Shown one piece after another: positions 36,342 through 45,959 of a stretch of DNA of 64,000 bases. Every line of letters begins with the position of its first letter. The stretch's first letter is position 1. The stretch comes from Xestospongia bergquistia (lineage: Eukaryota > Porifera > Demospongiae > Haplosclerida > Petrosiidae), in assembly GCA_963965975.1 (NCBI GenBank), contig OZ014417.1, positions 4,755,821 to 4,819,820 on the forward strand, in the 5' to 3' direction. The position numbers and the translations under genes were made by a program. Below the pieces are notes generated by a model. That model worked only from the letters and a program-made list of their open reading frames with translations, ran no database searches and was not told the DNA's origin.

Positions 36342-37546
36342 GCTTTTGAAAATCAAACCAGCAACCTATGTAGGATAAACTGTGTCCTCCAGTTATTGCA
36401 TGTAACACCCCTGGCAAAACATCTGTGTGGAAATTAGAAACCCCAAACTTTGTTGAAGCATTGATGAATTATTTTAATAGGTATACCACAAGCAGAATTA
36501 ACACCAGTACAGAAAGAATACTTAAACATTGAGTGTGCAGTAGAAGATAACGTTGTTAATTCACAGATGATAACAGTACTCATTTATTTCTAGGCAATAT
36601 GATATAATATATGTAATTTAATAGACATTGATGACATCAACACACATAGATTTTGGTGGCCAGAATGATGTAATAGAAGGAATAGAATTACTTGATGATC
36701 CCTTACTGTTCAATCAATGGAGGTAATAGAGATTTAAGAAATATACAACTGTAATCAAGTAAGATGTTTGTCTAATTAACAGAAACTGTTTAATATGTAT
36801 ACAATCACTGAGAAACAATGTCCTATCTGCAAGGAGGTCTGTTATAGTGTGTGTCGTTTATATTAACAATTAGATAGATGTTGGAGAAGAGTACACAAAA
36901 ATACTACTAATTTCAGTAGTGGACATAAAGAAGACCGCATATCAGAATTGTGGTGGAAGAAAATATCTTGTTAATCAGATGAATCATCCCATCATTTGTA
37001 AGCTGTTTATTGTGGACAATAATGTCATAATAAAGCCTACAATGCATACCTTGCAATGAACGTCTAATGACTGTTAGCACAAAAGTTGCTTCATTACCTG
37101 ATGTACAGATAGTAGGCATTTCTCGAAACACACATTCAAGTAAAAAATCAAACAAGCCATTGTTGCTACAAGAGTAAGATGCAGGCAATGTAATCCATCT
37201 GATATTATATCTGATAGGTCAATTACAATTGAAAGTACTACCAGACATGATTACACCTCAAGAACGTACAGATTACTTGGAATAGCTGTTAGTACTGATG
37301 ACAATGAAAGTATCCTTTTAATCTTGCTTCCATTTAGGTTCATCATGGACATCCATCCAACATCTGTAGATACAGGTCACTGTAAGTTATTATACAGCTA
37401 TAAGATACCTACATTAAAACAAACACAATAGACACTGCATTAGTGAAAACACCAGGTGGAGAATGGATTGAATATGATGACAATAATGTAAATACTAACT
37501 ACGATTACAACAGAAATATAGATTACATTTCAGTGAGTAAAGATAA
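36342..37546 (+). pseudogene. USP-type ubiquitin peptidase (C19/UCH), degenerate
   Basis: USP enzymes are cysteine peptidases that remove ubiquitin from proteins. The family's landmarks appear in the right order. A Cys box reads NLCRINCVLQLLHVTP, with catalytic-type Cys at 36369-36371; the usual G-N-T before it is altered. Next come a GQNDVIEGIELLDDPL stretch (36650-36720) like the Q-D-A-x-E segment, KQCPICKE (36811-36836), LPDVQIVGISR (about 37100) and YRLLGIA (37267-37287). Then VHHG (37338-37349), GHYTALVKTPGGEWIEYDDN split by a 49-bp intron at 37382-37430, holding the catalytic-type His and the terminal Asp pair. The reading frame changes between VHHG and GHY and between 36722 and 36783, so single-base indels or unusual splicing must be assumed; I call it a pseudogene. 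Introns are short GT-AG. It lies immediately upstream of the C48 peptidase on the same strand and may be the same gene. Confidence 0.75.
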
Positions 37547-37868
37547 TGAAAACAATGCATCATTATGATTACCTCTTAGAGAAATGTATGTCTAGCTATA
37601 TACAAGTCTGATGAGTCTGAGGTTAGCATGCAATTATTGTATATCACATAATACATATTGTAATTCATTTTGCTAACTATAGACTGTATTAAAAGTGATT
37701 GATTGTCCACCAATTTTAACATGGAGCGAAGTCAGTCTGTTGTTAAAATGTGCATACTTTACTGTTATAATATTTCTATCAGAGTCCACTTGTTGTTGTT
37801 AATGAAGACAAGGAAATAGTAAGTGCATTGCTAGCAAAGAATTTATTCTATATATTTGAATAAAGGAC

Positions 37869-37967
37869 TGGAAAGAGATTAAGGCACCATACAATACTTT
37901 ACAGCCAGGAGTGTGGCTAACTGCAAAAGCAAACAGTGTATATATTATGTATAAATATATATATATC

Positions 37968-38021
<54 letters not shown>

Positions 38022-39464
38022 CAGTATATATAATAGTATATACTTGTGTAGGTGATAATGAATTACTTAATATTGTTAGCAAAAGATGTAAGTCAAATCA
38101 TTTTACATGCACGTCACAGAAATTGTTAAAACAAGAGAAACATAGCCATTGTCAACTCCACATTCCTTCCATTATTAAGAGCAAGAGGCTTTAGTGGTGT
38201 TATAAAATATGTAAGGCTTTTACAATTTTAACAAAGTATGAAAAGTAATAAATCATAGGGCAAAAATCTGTTAGAGAAAGACATGATCATATTTCCTATT
38301 CATTGTCCACAACATTGGATTCTCATCGTCAGTGCCTTAATCAACACAATATATGTTTGGGATACATTACATAGGTTGTTGATGTAAATGATAAGGTCAT
38401 ATATGAAGTTGATTCATATCATAATAGTCGGCCTCATTTAATAAATAGCATATGGTAAGAAATTATTACATAAGATAACATTTAAAAAAAACATAGGCTA
38501 TATTTGTGTACATTGTCAAAGTTTAAACTATCCGTTAGTAAGTGGAGATACTATCATTCCAAAGTACATTACACATCCGCAAATGTACTTTTATGGTACT
38601 TATATACACACAGATGTGCAACAGTGGACACATGCCATGACATCTACAGAAATGTATATATATGTAAGGTATGTGAAAAGCATAGCTAAGATTTTAAAAT
38701 TTACATTAGTCAATTAAACTTAACAGTATGTGGCAAGTTATCTCAGATTATCATATGATGAGGATGATTTTGAGGTAGAGACTGTTTATTACATGTTGAC
38801 ATTATTTTTAAAAAATAGCTGACAACTTACAAGAAATGGATCCTTAAAATTAGGTATGCTGTTCATGAAATGAGTACACTCATTATACATTAATACATTG
38901 CCTGTTAATATCTAGCTGTTCAGTAGCAGAAGTGCATATGGAAAATGTTCCACCAGATTATATAGAAACCATCAAAACTTATGTCAACTCAGGTACATAA
39001 TAAATTACATAAATACTGAGTGATTATAATTTCAATCTTTGGTAACTTTAGGCTGGGATGGAGACAATGAAGTTAATTATATAATGGATCGTAAGCATAC
39101 TGTTCTATAAATTCTATGTTGTGATTGATATTTAGTAGAAGATTTAGAGGACAATGACATACTACTTCCATCATTTACATCTGAACCAGTAATAGATAAG
39201 GATGATATATTTTGTACTGAACAAAAATGGGGCAAGGAATTTTACCTTAAAAGTTATCCAAACTTCAGACGTGACAAATCAGATCAGTATGTTTTTCATA
39301 TTATGTGAATACTATAGATAATATCCTATCATTGTATCAGTGACTGCATATTTACAAGAGGGTTCATTAGAACAACAATCAAAGCAAATGAAGTGTGTTT
39401 ACAAATATCATATAAAATTCATGTTTTTATGATACAAAATAGCACACAATCAGACAACTATTAA
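37869..39464 (+). pseudogene. Ulp1/SENP-type peptidase (C48), many small exons, split by a transposon
   Basis: C48 peptidases process SUMO or related modifiers. Exons inferred from GT-AG ends are 37869-37953 (PGVWLTAKA), 38052-38087 (MNYLILLAKD), 38146-38210 (NSTFLPLLRARGFSGVIKY), 38259-38327 (IIFPIHCPQHWILI), 38375-38454 (VVDVNDKVIYEVDSYHNS), 38497-38668, 38727-38774 (YVASYLRLSYDEDDFE), 38819-38853, 38916-38992, 39052-39090, 39136-39286, 39341-39392 and 39443-39464. From 38146 on every junction keeps phase with no stop, up to the insertion, and the frame resumes at 42313. The catalytic-type His is in CPQHW and the Asp in YEVDSY. The D-C-G expected before VYICKYVASYL reads Y-R-N, so the nucleophile Cys is missing. 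The first two exons are less certain in phase. The tail after the peptidase (EVHMENVPPDYIETIK onward) is unrecognised. Confidence 0.8.
37940..38035. repeat. (AT)n microsatellite
   Basis: Alternating T and A with a few C interruptions fills most of an intron of the C48-like gene, between the PGVWLTAKA and MNYLILLAKD exons. Confidence 0.9.
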
Positions 39465-39938
39465 CCCTTTGACGCACGCGGATGCAAAATTGCATCCACC
39501 CGGGCGGTTCGAACTCGGGCGCGGATGCAAATTTGCATCCACCACTATGAACACGTCTCAAGCAACTTATTCTTTTGTAAAACGCGAACTAAACTTGTCA
39601 AAGCATCATTACTGTATTCTATCTAACTGGCCATTGCTCAATCTAACAGAAGAAACGAGCGCTTACCCCCTCATCCTAAGTTTTTTAACGAGTACATGGA
39701 TGGTATTCCTAGCGAGGATTAGGATGATGATTTGATGGCTACGTGGACAATCCTTTAATCCTCAATGATGGAGAGGCAGCAGAACTATTCCATTAGACAT
39801 AATCCTGTACCAGATGATACTATTTTGTAAGCATTAGCCCCACCTAATTAAGATAATGAGCATTCCATCAGCCACAATATTGCTGATACTGATGCAGGCA
39901 ACACCAGCTCCCTCCATTCCATTCCATTCGTCTATCCC

Positions 39939-41014
39939 ATGCACTCACTTCCTACTAAGCCTACACCTACTTTAGTTCAAAAGTTATCAGAAACTACACC
40001 TATCAGTGCTGTTACTCCTGAGCAACTACTTATAGGTCCTATCAATCCTTGTCATCAACAACGAGACCAAACACCTCCTACTTGTAAACCTGATAGGTAC
40101 TTATATAATACATGGTTTTTACACAGAAATTGTAAATAATAATAATCTTTTATAGTACAAGCATTTACTGCTGTACCAGGCATCACTGATAACATCATGT
40201 GCACACTATTGGCGTTTTTTCAATCAGTTCTTTACTTCTGAAGTGAAAGATCTCATTTATACTGCGACAGTCTGATTTGATGAACAAGAGCTTGCATCAT
40301 CTGAGGAATACCTGGATATGGATCGTCATGCATGTGGTAATGAGTGGAGAAGAAACCCTATGGACAGAAGTGAAGTCAATCCTTTCTTGGCAATCATTAT
40401 AACAATGGGTGTTATTGGTTATCCAACTTTGAGGTAATTATATAAAAAGGCTAATTTAATTGTATTCATCTCTGGTAATTAATTCATTGTCTGGTAATAA
40501 TGTTCATTGTATTTTAATAATATTATAAATCATCACCAATGAATACTGTTATCAAAGAATATAAATATGAAAGCTTTATTATAAAGTACAGCTTTATTAG
40601 CTAATTAAGCGACTATGAATTTTATTAGCTCTTTTCTAAAAAAAACTTTAGGCATTTGTAATTAGAAATACATATAGTACAAATAATTAGATCTTACTGG
40701 AGTACGAAGTGGCCATTTTACAATGAGTCACTCACAGCAATTATGTCTGTTAGAAGATTCGAGTTATTAATGAAGTACTTTCATTTAAATGATTCAACCA
40801 AAATGCGAGAACGAGGTAGCACCAACTACGATAAGTTGTACAAGATTCATCCTCTACCTGACCTTATCATTACAGCGTTTAAATGAGCCTACACACCAGA
40901 AAAAATATATCAGTGGACGAGAGTATTATAGGATTCATAGGGACGCTTAGTTGGATTTAATATATGGCAAAAAGGCCTACTAAGGGGGGGATCAAAGTCT
41001 GGGTAGCTGCACGA
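39939..41014 (+). pseudogene. piggyBac-like transposase relic with introns
   Basis: An exon ending TPPTCKPDR at 40097 is followed by a GT-AG intron (40098-40155). A second exon (40156-40433) contains FTAVPGI and, after frameshifts, NEWRRNPMDRSEVNPFLA. The last part (40691-41014) reads WSTKWPFYNESLTAIMSV and RFELLMKYFHLND, then SVDESIIGF with the first catalytic Asp, then NIWQKGLLRGGIKVWVAA in another frame. At least one stop precedes SVDES (after ITAFK). The second and third catalytic Asp regions and the Cys-rich C terminus are absent. Compared with the 444-codon relative at 7893, only about the first half survives. It belonged to the element that encloses it. Confidence 0.8.
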
Positions 41015-41217
41015 TGTAAGATATGCAAAACATCTTTACATGTACATTAATGTTTTAAGATTTAAATACTTAAATTATCTACAATCAACCCTTACTCAAT
41101 ATTCAGACTTCATTTATTTCTTCATGTACTATATACTTATATATATATTACCTACTGATAATAAGAAACCACAAACACAGACACACACACAAAATTATCT
41201 ACTGATAACAAGAAACC

Positions 41218-41720
41218 ACAAACACACACCTTACATTATACATACACTAGCAAACAATTGCCACTCTTTGCCTGACTATATGTTGTATCTATATGTACAT
41301 GCTTCTCTTCCTGGCTGTGTGTGCATGTTGTGTATGTACACACGCACACACACATACACTTACATTATACATACACTAGCAAACAGTTAGCCACACATTG
41401 CCTGACTGAATGTTGTGTGTATATGTAGATGCTTCTCTCTTGGCTGTGTGTATGTGCACACACACATACACTTACATTATACATATACTAGCAAACAGTT
41501 ATAATATATTGCCACACATTGCTTGACGGTATGTTATGTCTATATGTAGATGCTTCTCTTTTAGCTGTGTGTATATGCACACACACATACACTTACATTA
41601 TACATACACTAGCAAACAGTTATAATATATTGCCACACTTTGCCTGACTGTATGTTGTATCTATACATACATGCTTCTCTTCCTGCCTGTGTCTTTGTGT
41701 GTGTACGTTAGTGGTGTGTC
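41218..41720 (+). repeat. minisatellite, ~113-130 bp unit, with (CA)n
   Basis: Four copies are anchored by TACACTAGCAAAC at about 41242, 41371, 41484 and 41606. Each copy also has a CTGACTNTATGTTGT-like segment, TGCTTCTCT and a run of CA/GT. It lies inside the piggyBac-like element, and the open frame 41040-41390 is a by-product. Confidence 0.75.
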
Positions 41721-42312
41721 TTTATAGAAGATACTATACTCACCTAGTTATAAATCATCCAAAAGGAAGATTAGAAGACTCATTTTAAGGTTATAATACT
41801 ATAAGTGAAGAAACAGCAGGTAGAATACTACAAGAAACAAATACTTACTTCAGTCAATTGCTTTCTTCCCCAATTGAAAGCTCCACCCAAATAAATTGAC
41901 AGGATGTGATTGTGTCATTATGAGATGTGTCCAAGAAAACCTTCGTTGTGCACTTAGTTTACATCGTTTGGCTAAGAACAAAGTGTCAACAGACTCACCA
42001 CACAACAAATAAATCAACTGTATGTTCATAAAAATGATCACTCGAGCTCTACTGCTTCAGAACTGGCTTCGAAATGTAAGCGTTTTTTGTCGTAGTATAC
42101 TACAGAGTTTAGCTTTCATTTTATGGCTTTTCTTGTTGTTAAGGTAACAACAACAGCCTACCTACACCCTCACACTAGCTACTAACCTGAAAGCGTCGTC
42201 TTGTTGCTACAGTAAGCTTTTAAAGCGTTGCTATTGTTGAAAAACATTATTCAAAAAGTAGCCGCCCATGGGCGTGATTACAATTAATTTGCCCCGCCCG
42301 TCAAAGGGTTAA

Positions 42313-42503
42313 ATGGAGAATGTTATAGTGACTTTGTTAAAGTAAAGTATGTGGATGATGATTGGCCAATTGACCTTGATGATATGGTGAGAATATCAGT
42401 CTAACAAACAATTACTTCATACAGTTTCATGTAGGTAATGGAAATTAATTACTATTTACTTGCTTTGGCGAGTGATTGTCTAAAAAACCTGTTTTCTATT
42501 TAA
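42313..42503 (+). pseudogene. Ulp1-like gene, 3' part beyond the transposon
   Basis: The interrupted exon resumes at 42313 (NGECYSDFVKVKYVDDDW) and ends at 42386 with donor GTGAGA. A 48-bp intron with a CTAAC branch-like motif follows, then an exon from 42435 (VMEINYYLLALASD) to a TAA at 42501-42503. Together with the exons from 38146 this makes 317 codons including the stop, with all phases matching. The true 3' end could lie further on if another donor is used. Confidence 0.7.
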
Positions 42504-43275
42504 ATGATTTTATGAAATCAATTGTCTGGCCACAGGTAATTCCAGATAATAAGTCGTAACCTATAACCTCATTGAATTATACTTACAGATTCTCACTTTG
42601 TCAATAACGGAGAAATTTCACTTTTCACATGAAAAGGCAGTTAAGTGCCTCGTACAAAGACAGCTTCCCTTATCCAAACACAAAGTTCTTGATTTTAAGT
42701 TATTAACTTGAACTCTATTGTAGTGATAGAAATGACATATTGCTGTATTTTAATATGAATCTGATAGTCATATTGATCAAATTTGTACTGAAATGCTTTG
42801 AAAGAAAGTCAGAAATTTGAATATTAATTGGAAACCCTGAAGTTATATTGGACTTACAAACCAATCTTAAGCCAATAAGAGTCTCATCCTACAACATAAG
42901 CACTTGATGCACAATCAATAATGCTTTGAGCAGAGTATACTACACTAATGTTTGCTATTGCTGCCTAGGCATCAATACAAAAACACTGACCTTCAGAGAT
43001 CTTTCAGTGCAGTCTCATATCCAAAATAATACAAATTTCCTTGTAGCATTGTCATGTGGTGATGAGACATTAATTAGGCATTAATTAGGCTTCTGCAGCA
43101 GCACATACCGCGGTTTTAAGATCCACCTACAGGAATGTGCTGCTAACTTCAACAGAGTTGCTCACCCTCTCCCAAGTATTATACGAGACTATCTTCAATT
43201 TCCTTTAATAAGAACAATACAGTCAAGAATATTAAAACGACCACATGAGCTGAGTTCAACTATAATAATTATTAT
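42504..43275. other. AT-rich stretch, no gene supported
   Basis: Short open pieces occur (for example around 43110-43200, TYRNVLLTSTELLT) but no chain of splice-consistent exons or known domain was found. Confidence 0.45.
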
Positions 43276-43369
43276 AGTCTCGCGTTGCCAGCCCCTCCCT
43301 CTCAGAATTTTAATTTGTGGTTGGATCAGCCAAATACACTAGGCCAACAGTATGGTTACTTCGGAAGAC

Positions 43370-44480
43370 TCAATTACTTGTAAAACCTGACTTCAACTCT
43401 GAGGCAAAGAGGGTCTCTGCTGGTTCTTGGATACAGGTCAGTTCAGATAGATTTGAATATCTTGGAGGTACTTAGCCTATTGGATCTCACAATTCCATAA
43501 GACAAATTGCTAAAAATAAGATTAGTCTTTGGTGTGAAGAGTTTAATTCCCTAAACTTCATCACTACGTCCCATCCTCATGGGATACAGAAACCGGCTAT
43601 GTTTGCATTAGGACAATTTTCTTTCTCAAATTCGATTTGTGGTCCCTTCATTGAACTTATTAACAACCAATCAACATCTGCAAACCCAGTGAACTGTAGC
43701 TGGAAACAACTCTGGATCAAAACCTTCATTAAAGAAAAGAGAGGAAGTATAGAAAGGATAATGCAGCTTTTTCTTTATAACAAACTAGGCCTATGGATCT
43801 TTTCTAATGAAAACGGTGGGTCCATCTGGCTCTCAGTTTTACCAATCAAATCTCATGGATTCACACTACGTAAGACAGCTTTTCTGGATGCATGATATCT
43901 CCACTATGGTTGGTCCTTTAAGAATTCTCCTTCACATTATAATTGTGGCCAACCCTTTACAACTGAGCATGTGCTGTCTTGTTCAATGGGGGGTTCCCTC
44001 TATAAGACAGAACGAAATATGCAACATTACTGCCTCCTTCCTTTCTGAAGTGTGTTACAATGTGTCGATAGAGCCAAGTCTGCAACAACTATCGGGAGAA
44101 CAGATAGATTACAACATAGCAAATACCAGCCCTTATGCTACCTTGACATTGCAGGAAATGTGGTATGGGTGGCCGGTTTGAGAGATATTTTTTTGATGTA
44201 CAGATGTTAATCGTTTTGTCCCTTTAGACTGTCTCGCTCCACTCGTAGCTGTGTATTGTTGACATGAGGATGATAAAATGCAACAATGTGACCAACGGGT
44301 ACTTGAGATAGAACATTCTACCTTCATCCTACTGATTCTCTCAACTTGTGGACGGATAGGCAAATGTGCAACATCATTCTATAGCATCTCTTCTAAGTGA
44401 CAAAAGTGAGACATCCTATAATAAGACCATCAAACAGATTAGATGAAAACTGAATTTTGCTCTATTGCATTCCTCTATTC
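43370..44480 (+). pseudogene. retroelement polyprotein C-terminal fragment
   Basis: The frame pieces read VKPDFNSEAKRVSAGSW and RFEYLGGT, then an open run at 43599-43895, then a frame change. The later part has SVLPIKSHGFTL, a Cys/His segment NCGQPFTTEHVLSCSMGG, and further on pieces like IEPSLQQLSGEQ. Such a C-x-C-G ... H-x-x-x-C ... G-G segment followed by R-H-N is, from memory of marine-invertebrate proteins, found downstream of reverse transcriptase in retroelement polyproteins; which clade is uncertain. There are many stops and shifts (a TGA after LRKTAFLDA, another shift near 44150), so it is dead. No reverse transcriptase core is visible upstream, so the copy is 5'-truncated. It ends close to an (ATT)n tract, as truncated non-LTR copies often do. 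Confidence 0.6.
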
Positions 44481-44589
44481 TCTACATAAGGGGCAGCAGT
44501 TTCTCCAAATCGAAACCAATTAAAGAGTCTTCAATAGACCTTTAAGTCAGTTAAGGCATATTTTAATAGCTAACTGAGATATAATGATC

Positions 44590-44815
44590 ATTATTATTAT
44601 TGTTAATTGTTGTTATTATTATAATTTCAGGATGCATTATGTCTCTGCCTATGGCTGGTCCAATTTTTAAAAAATAACATTATTATTGTCATTGTTACCG
44701 TTGTTGTTCTTTTTATTATTACTATTATCATTATTATTATCATAGCTATTACTATTATTATTATTTTTATCATCATTATTATTGTTATTATCATTATTAA
44801 GTATTACTATTATCA
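44590..44815. repeat. (ATT)n-rich microsatellite
   Basis: Interrupted runs of ATT/TTG/ATC trinucleotides lie directly after the retroelement fragment. The position is consistent with a degenerate simple-repeat tail of that element. Confidence 0.8.
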
Positions 44816-44830
44816 GCAATATAATACGAT

Positions 44831-45260
44831 ATGATTACAATAGCCTTAAACCCTAATTTGCCAGCATGAAGCCTTAAGATTTCTATTGCAAACCGTAATT
44901 GATTCGTCATCTATATGAGTAAAAATTGCGAATGGAGTATGTACTGAAGTTTTGGCACAATAGATCTATGAGAAAAATGACATGATCCTAATTGGTACGA
45001 TTACTACAGACTTAAATCCTAATTGCCAAGGATAAAGTCAGAGATGGCTATGGCATTCCTTATACCTTATTTATTTTGCGTGAAAATTTCCAATGAAGTA
45101 GATATTGAAGTTCAGGCACAAGGTATCTTTGGAAAGTGATGTTAGTAACCAATTAACTTGAGAAAAATGACATCATCCTAACTGGCATGATTACAACGGA
45201 CTTACAGCCTAATCATCAAGCATAAAGCCTTTAACAAGTCTATGGCAGTCCTTAACTCAA
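44831..45260 (+). repeat. imperfect tandem repeat, ~170-190 bp unit
   Basis: Three diverged copies start GATTACAATAGCCTTAAA (44835), GATTACTACAGACTTAAA (about 45000) and GATTACAACGGACTTACA (about 45190). Each has CCTAATT/CCTAATC and ATAAAGCC/ATGAAGCC following, and GAGAAAAATGACATNATCC before the next. No coding capacity was seen. Confidence 0.7.
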
Positions 45261-45480
45261 AGTATACAATACTTTGATAAAAAAGGTAAGCTTGATCAAC
45301 TATTGAACAGACTTCAAACTCTTGGTATGACAGATGCCATGAAGTCTCATCAGAATAGTATGAAAACCTTTTCACTGCTCCTTCACACCCCCTACTGAAT
45401 TGACTCCAGGTATTGATTGAATAGAAAAGTCAATAGTACATGTACTTTGTGGTAATGTGTTTGCTCTTTTATTTCTAATA

Positions 45481-45715
45481 GTGAGTATCAAGTCACTGTT
45501 TCAAAACCGAGTTCGCTACCCTGAGAAATCAAGTCATAGAAAGGAGAAAGACATGTCAACGTACACACTTTTTGGTGACTATTTAGAGGATTGCAAAAGT
45601 AAGTAATCCAGCAACCTTGTATCCAACAGCCACTACATGTACTTTTCACTTTCTCACTTACTCTACCAATACAATACTACAATGACTATAATCAATTTAA
45701 ACTCAAGCTGTGTTA
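45481..45715 (+). pseudogene. HECT-domain E3 ligase fragment, plus strand
   Basis: An exon-like piece ends LFGDYLEDCK at a GTAAGT donor (45599). It is followed almost at once by PTATTCTF (Cys codon 45638-45640), which corresponds to the active-site T-C of HECT ligases, and then stops. The same two pieces are present, better preserved and inverted, at 47133-47716. By comparison the intron and the first half of the last exon were deleted here. HECT ligases transfer ubiquitin through this Cys. Confidence 0.7.
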
Positions 45716-45959
45716 TCTGTGTATGCAGCAGCTTGATAAGGATGGATGGATGGATTGAAAGCATAGACAAATTTGAGAAGGAATAGAGAGGATTTAAGAG
45801 AATCTATTCCTCGAGATATGTATGCACTAAGAAGGCTCTTATAAGGGAGCTGACCATTTATATGTATGCACCTAGAATTGCTGGTTTCTAATCGCTGGGA
45901 CTTCACTCCTATAACTGGAGTAGTCCACCAACTTATTGTTCAATTAACTATTGACTAGC

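Larger units (their letters stand above)
39465..42308 (+). mobile_element. piggyBac-like element, 2844 bp, inserted in an exon
   Basis: Ends are CCCTTTGACGCACGCGG and CCGCCCGTCAAAGGG, flanked by TTAA at 39461-39464 and 42309-42312. Removing the element and one TTAA restores an uninterrupted 96-nt exon of the C48-like gene. The left end has two perfect palindromes, GGATGCAAAATTGCATCC (39480-39497) and GGATGCAAATTTGCATCC (39523-39540). Inside are a decayed transposase (39939-41014), a ~120 bp minisatellite and, toward the right end, sequence shared with the MITE at 3275-3937. It is the likely parent type of that MITE, though the left ends differ. Confidence 0.9.

Noticed and set aside
36011..36356. 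Minus-strand frames of 109 and 64 codons
   Set aside because: They are the 151-bp duplication read twice in two frames, and overlap the start of the plus-strand USP Cys box.
36913..37188. 91-codon minus-strand frame
   Set aside because: It looks protein-like, but lies opposite USP-like plus-strand sequence (LPDVQIVGISR) and has no splice-consistent extension or domain.
39500..39520. GGTTCGAACTC, resembling a tRNA B box
   Set aside because: No A box or cloverleaf at the right distance. The match is part of the palindromic left end of the piggyBac-like element.
41040..41390. 116-codon plus-strand frame rich in Thr, His and Tyr
   Set aside because: It translates the CA-rich minisatellite inside the transposon.
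44133..44363. 76-codon minus-strand frame
   Set aside because: It is antisense to the retroelement fragment, whose plus-strand frames show the family motifs.
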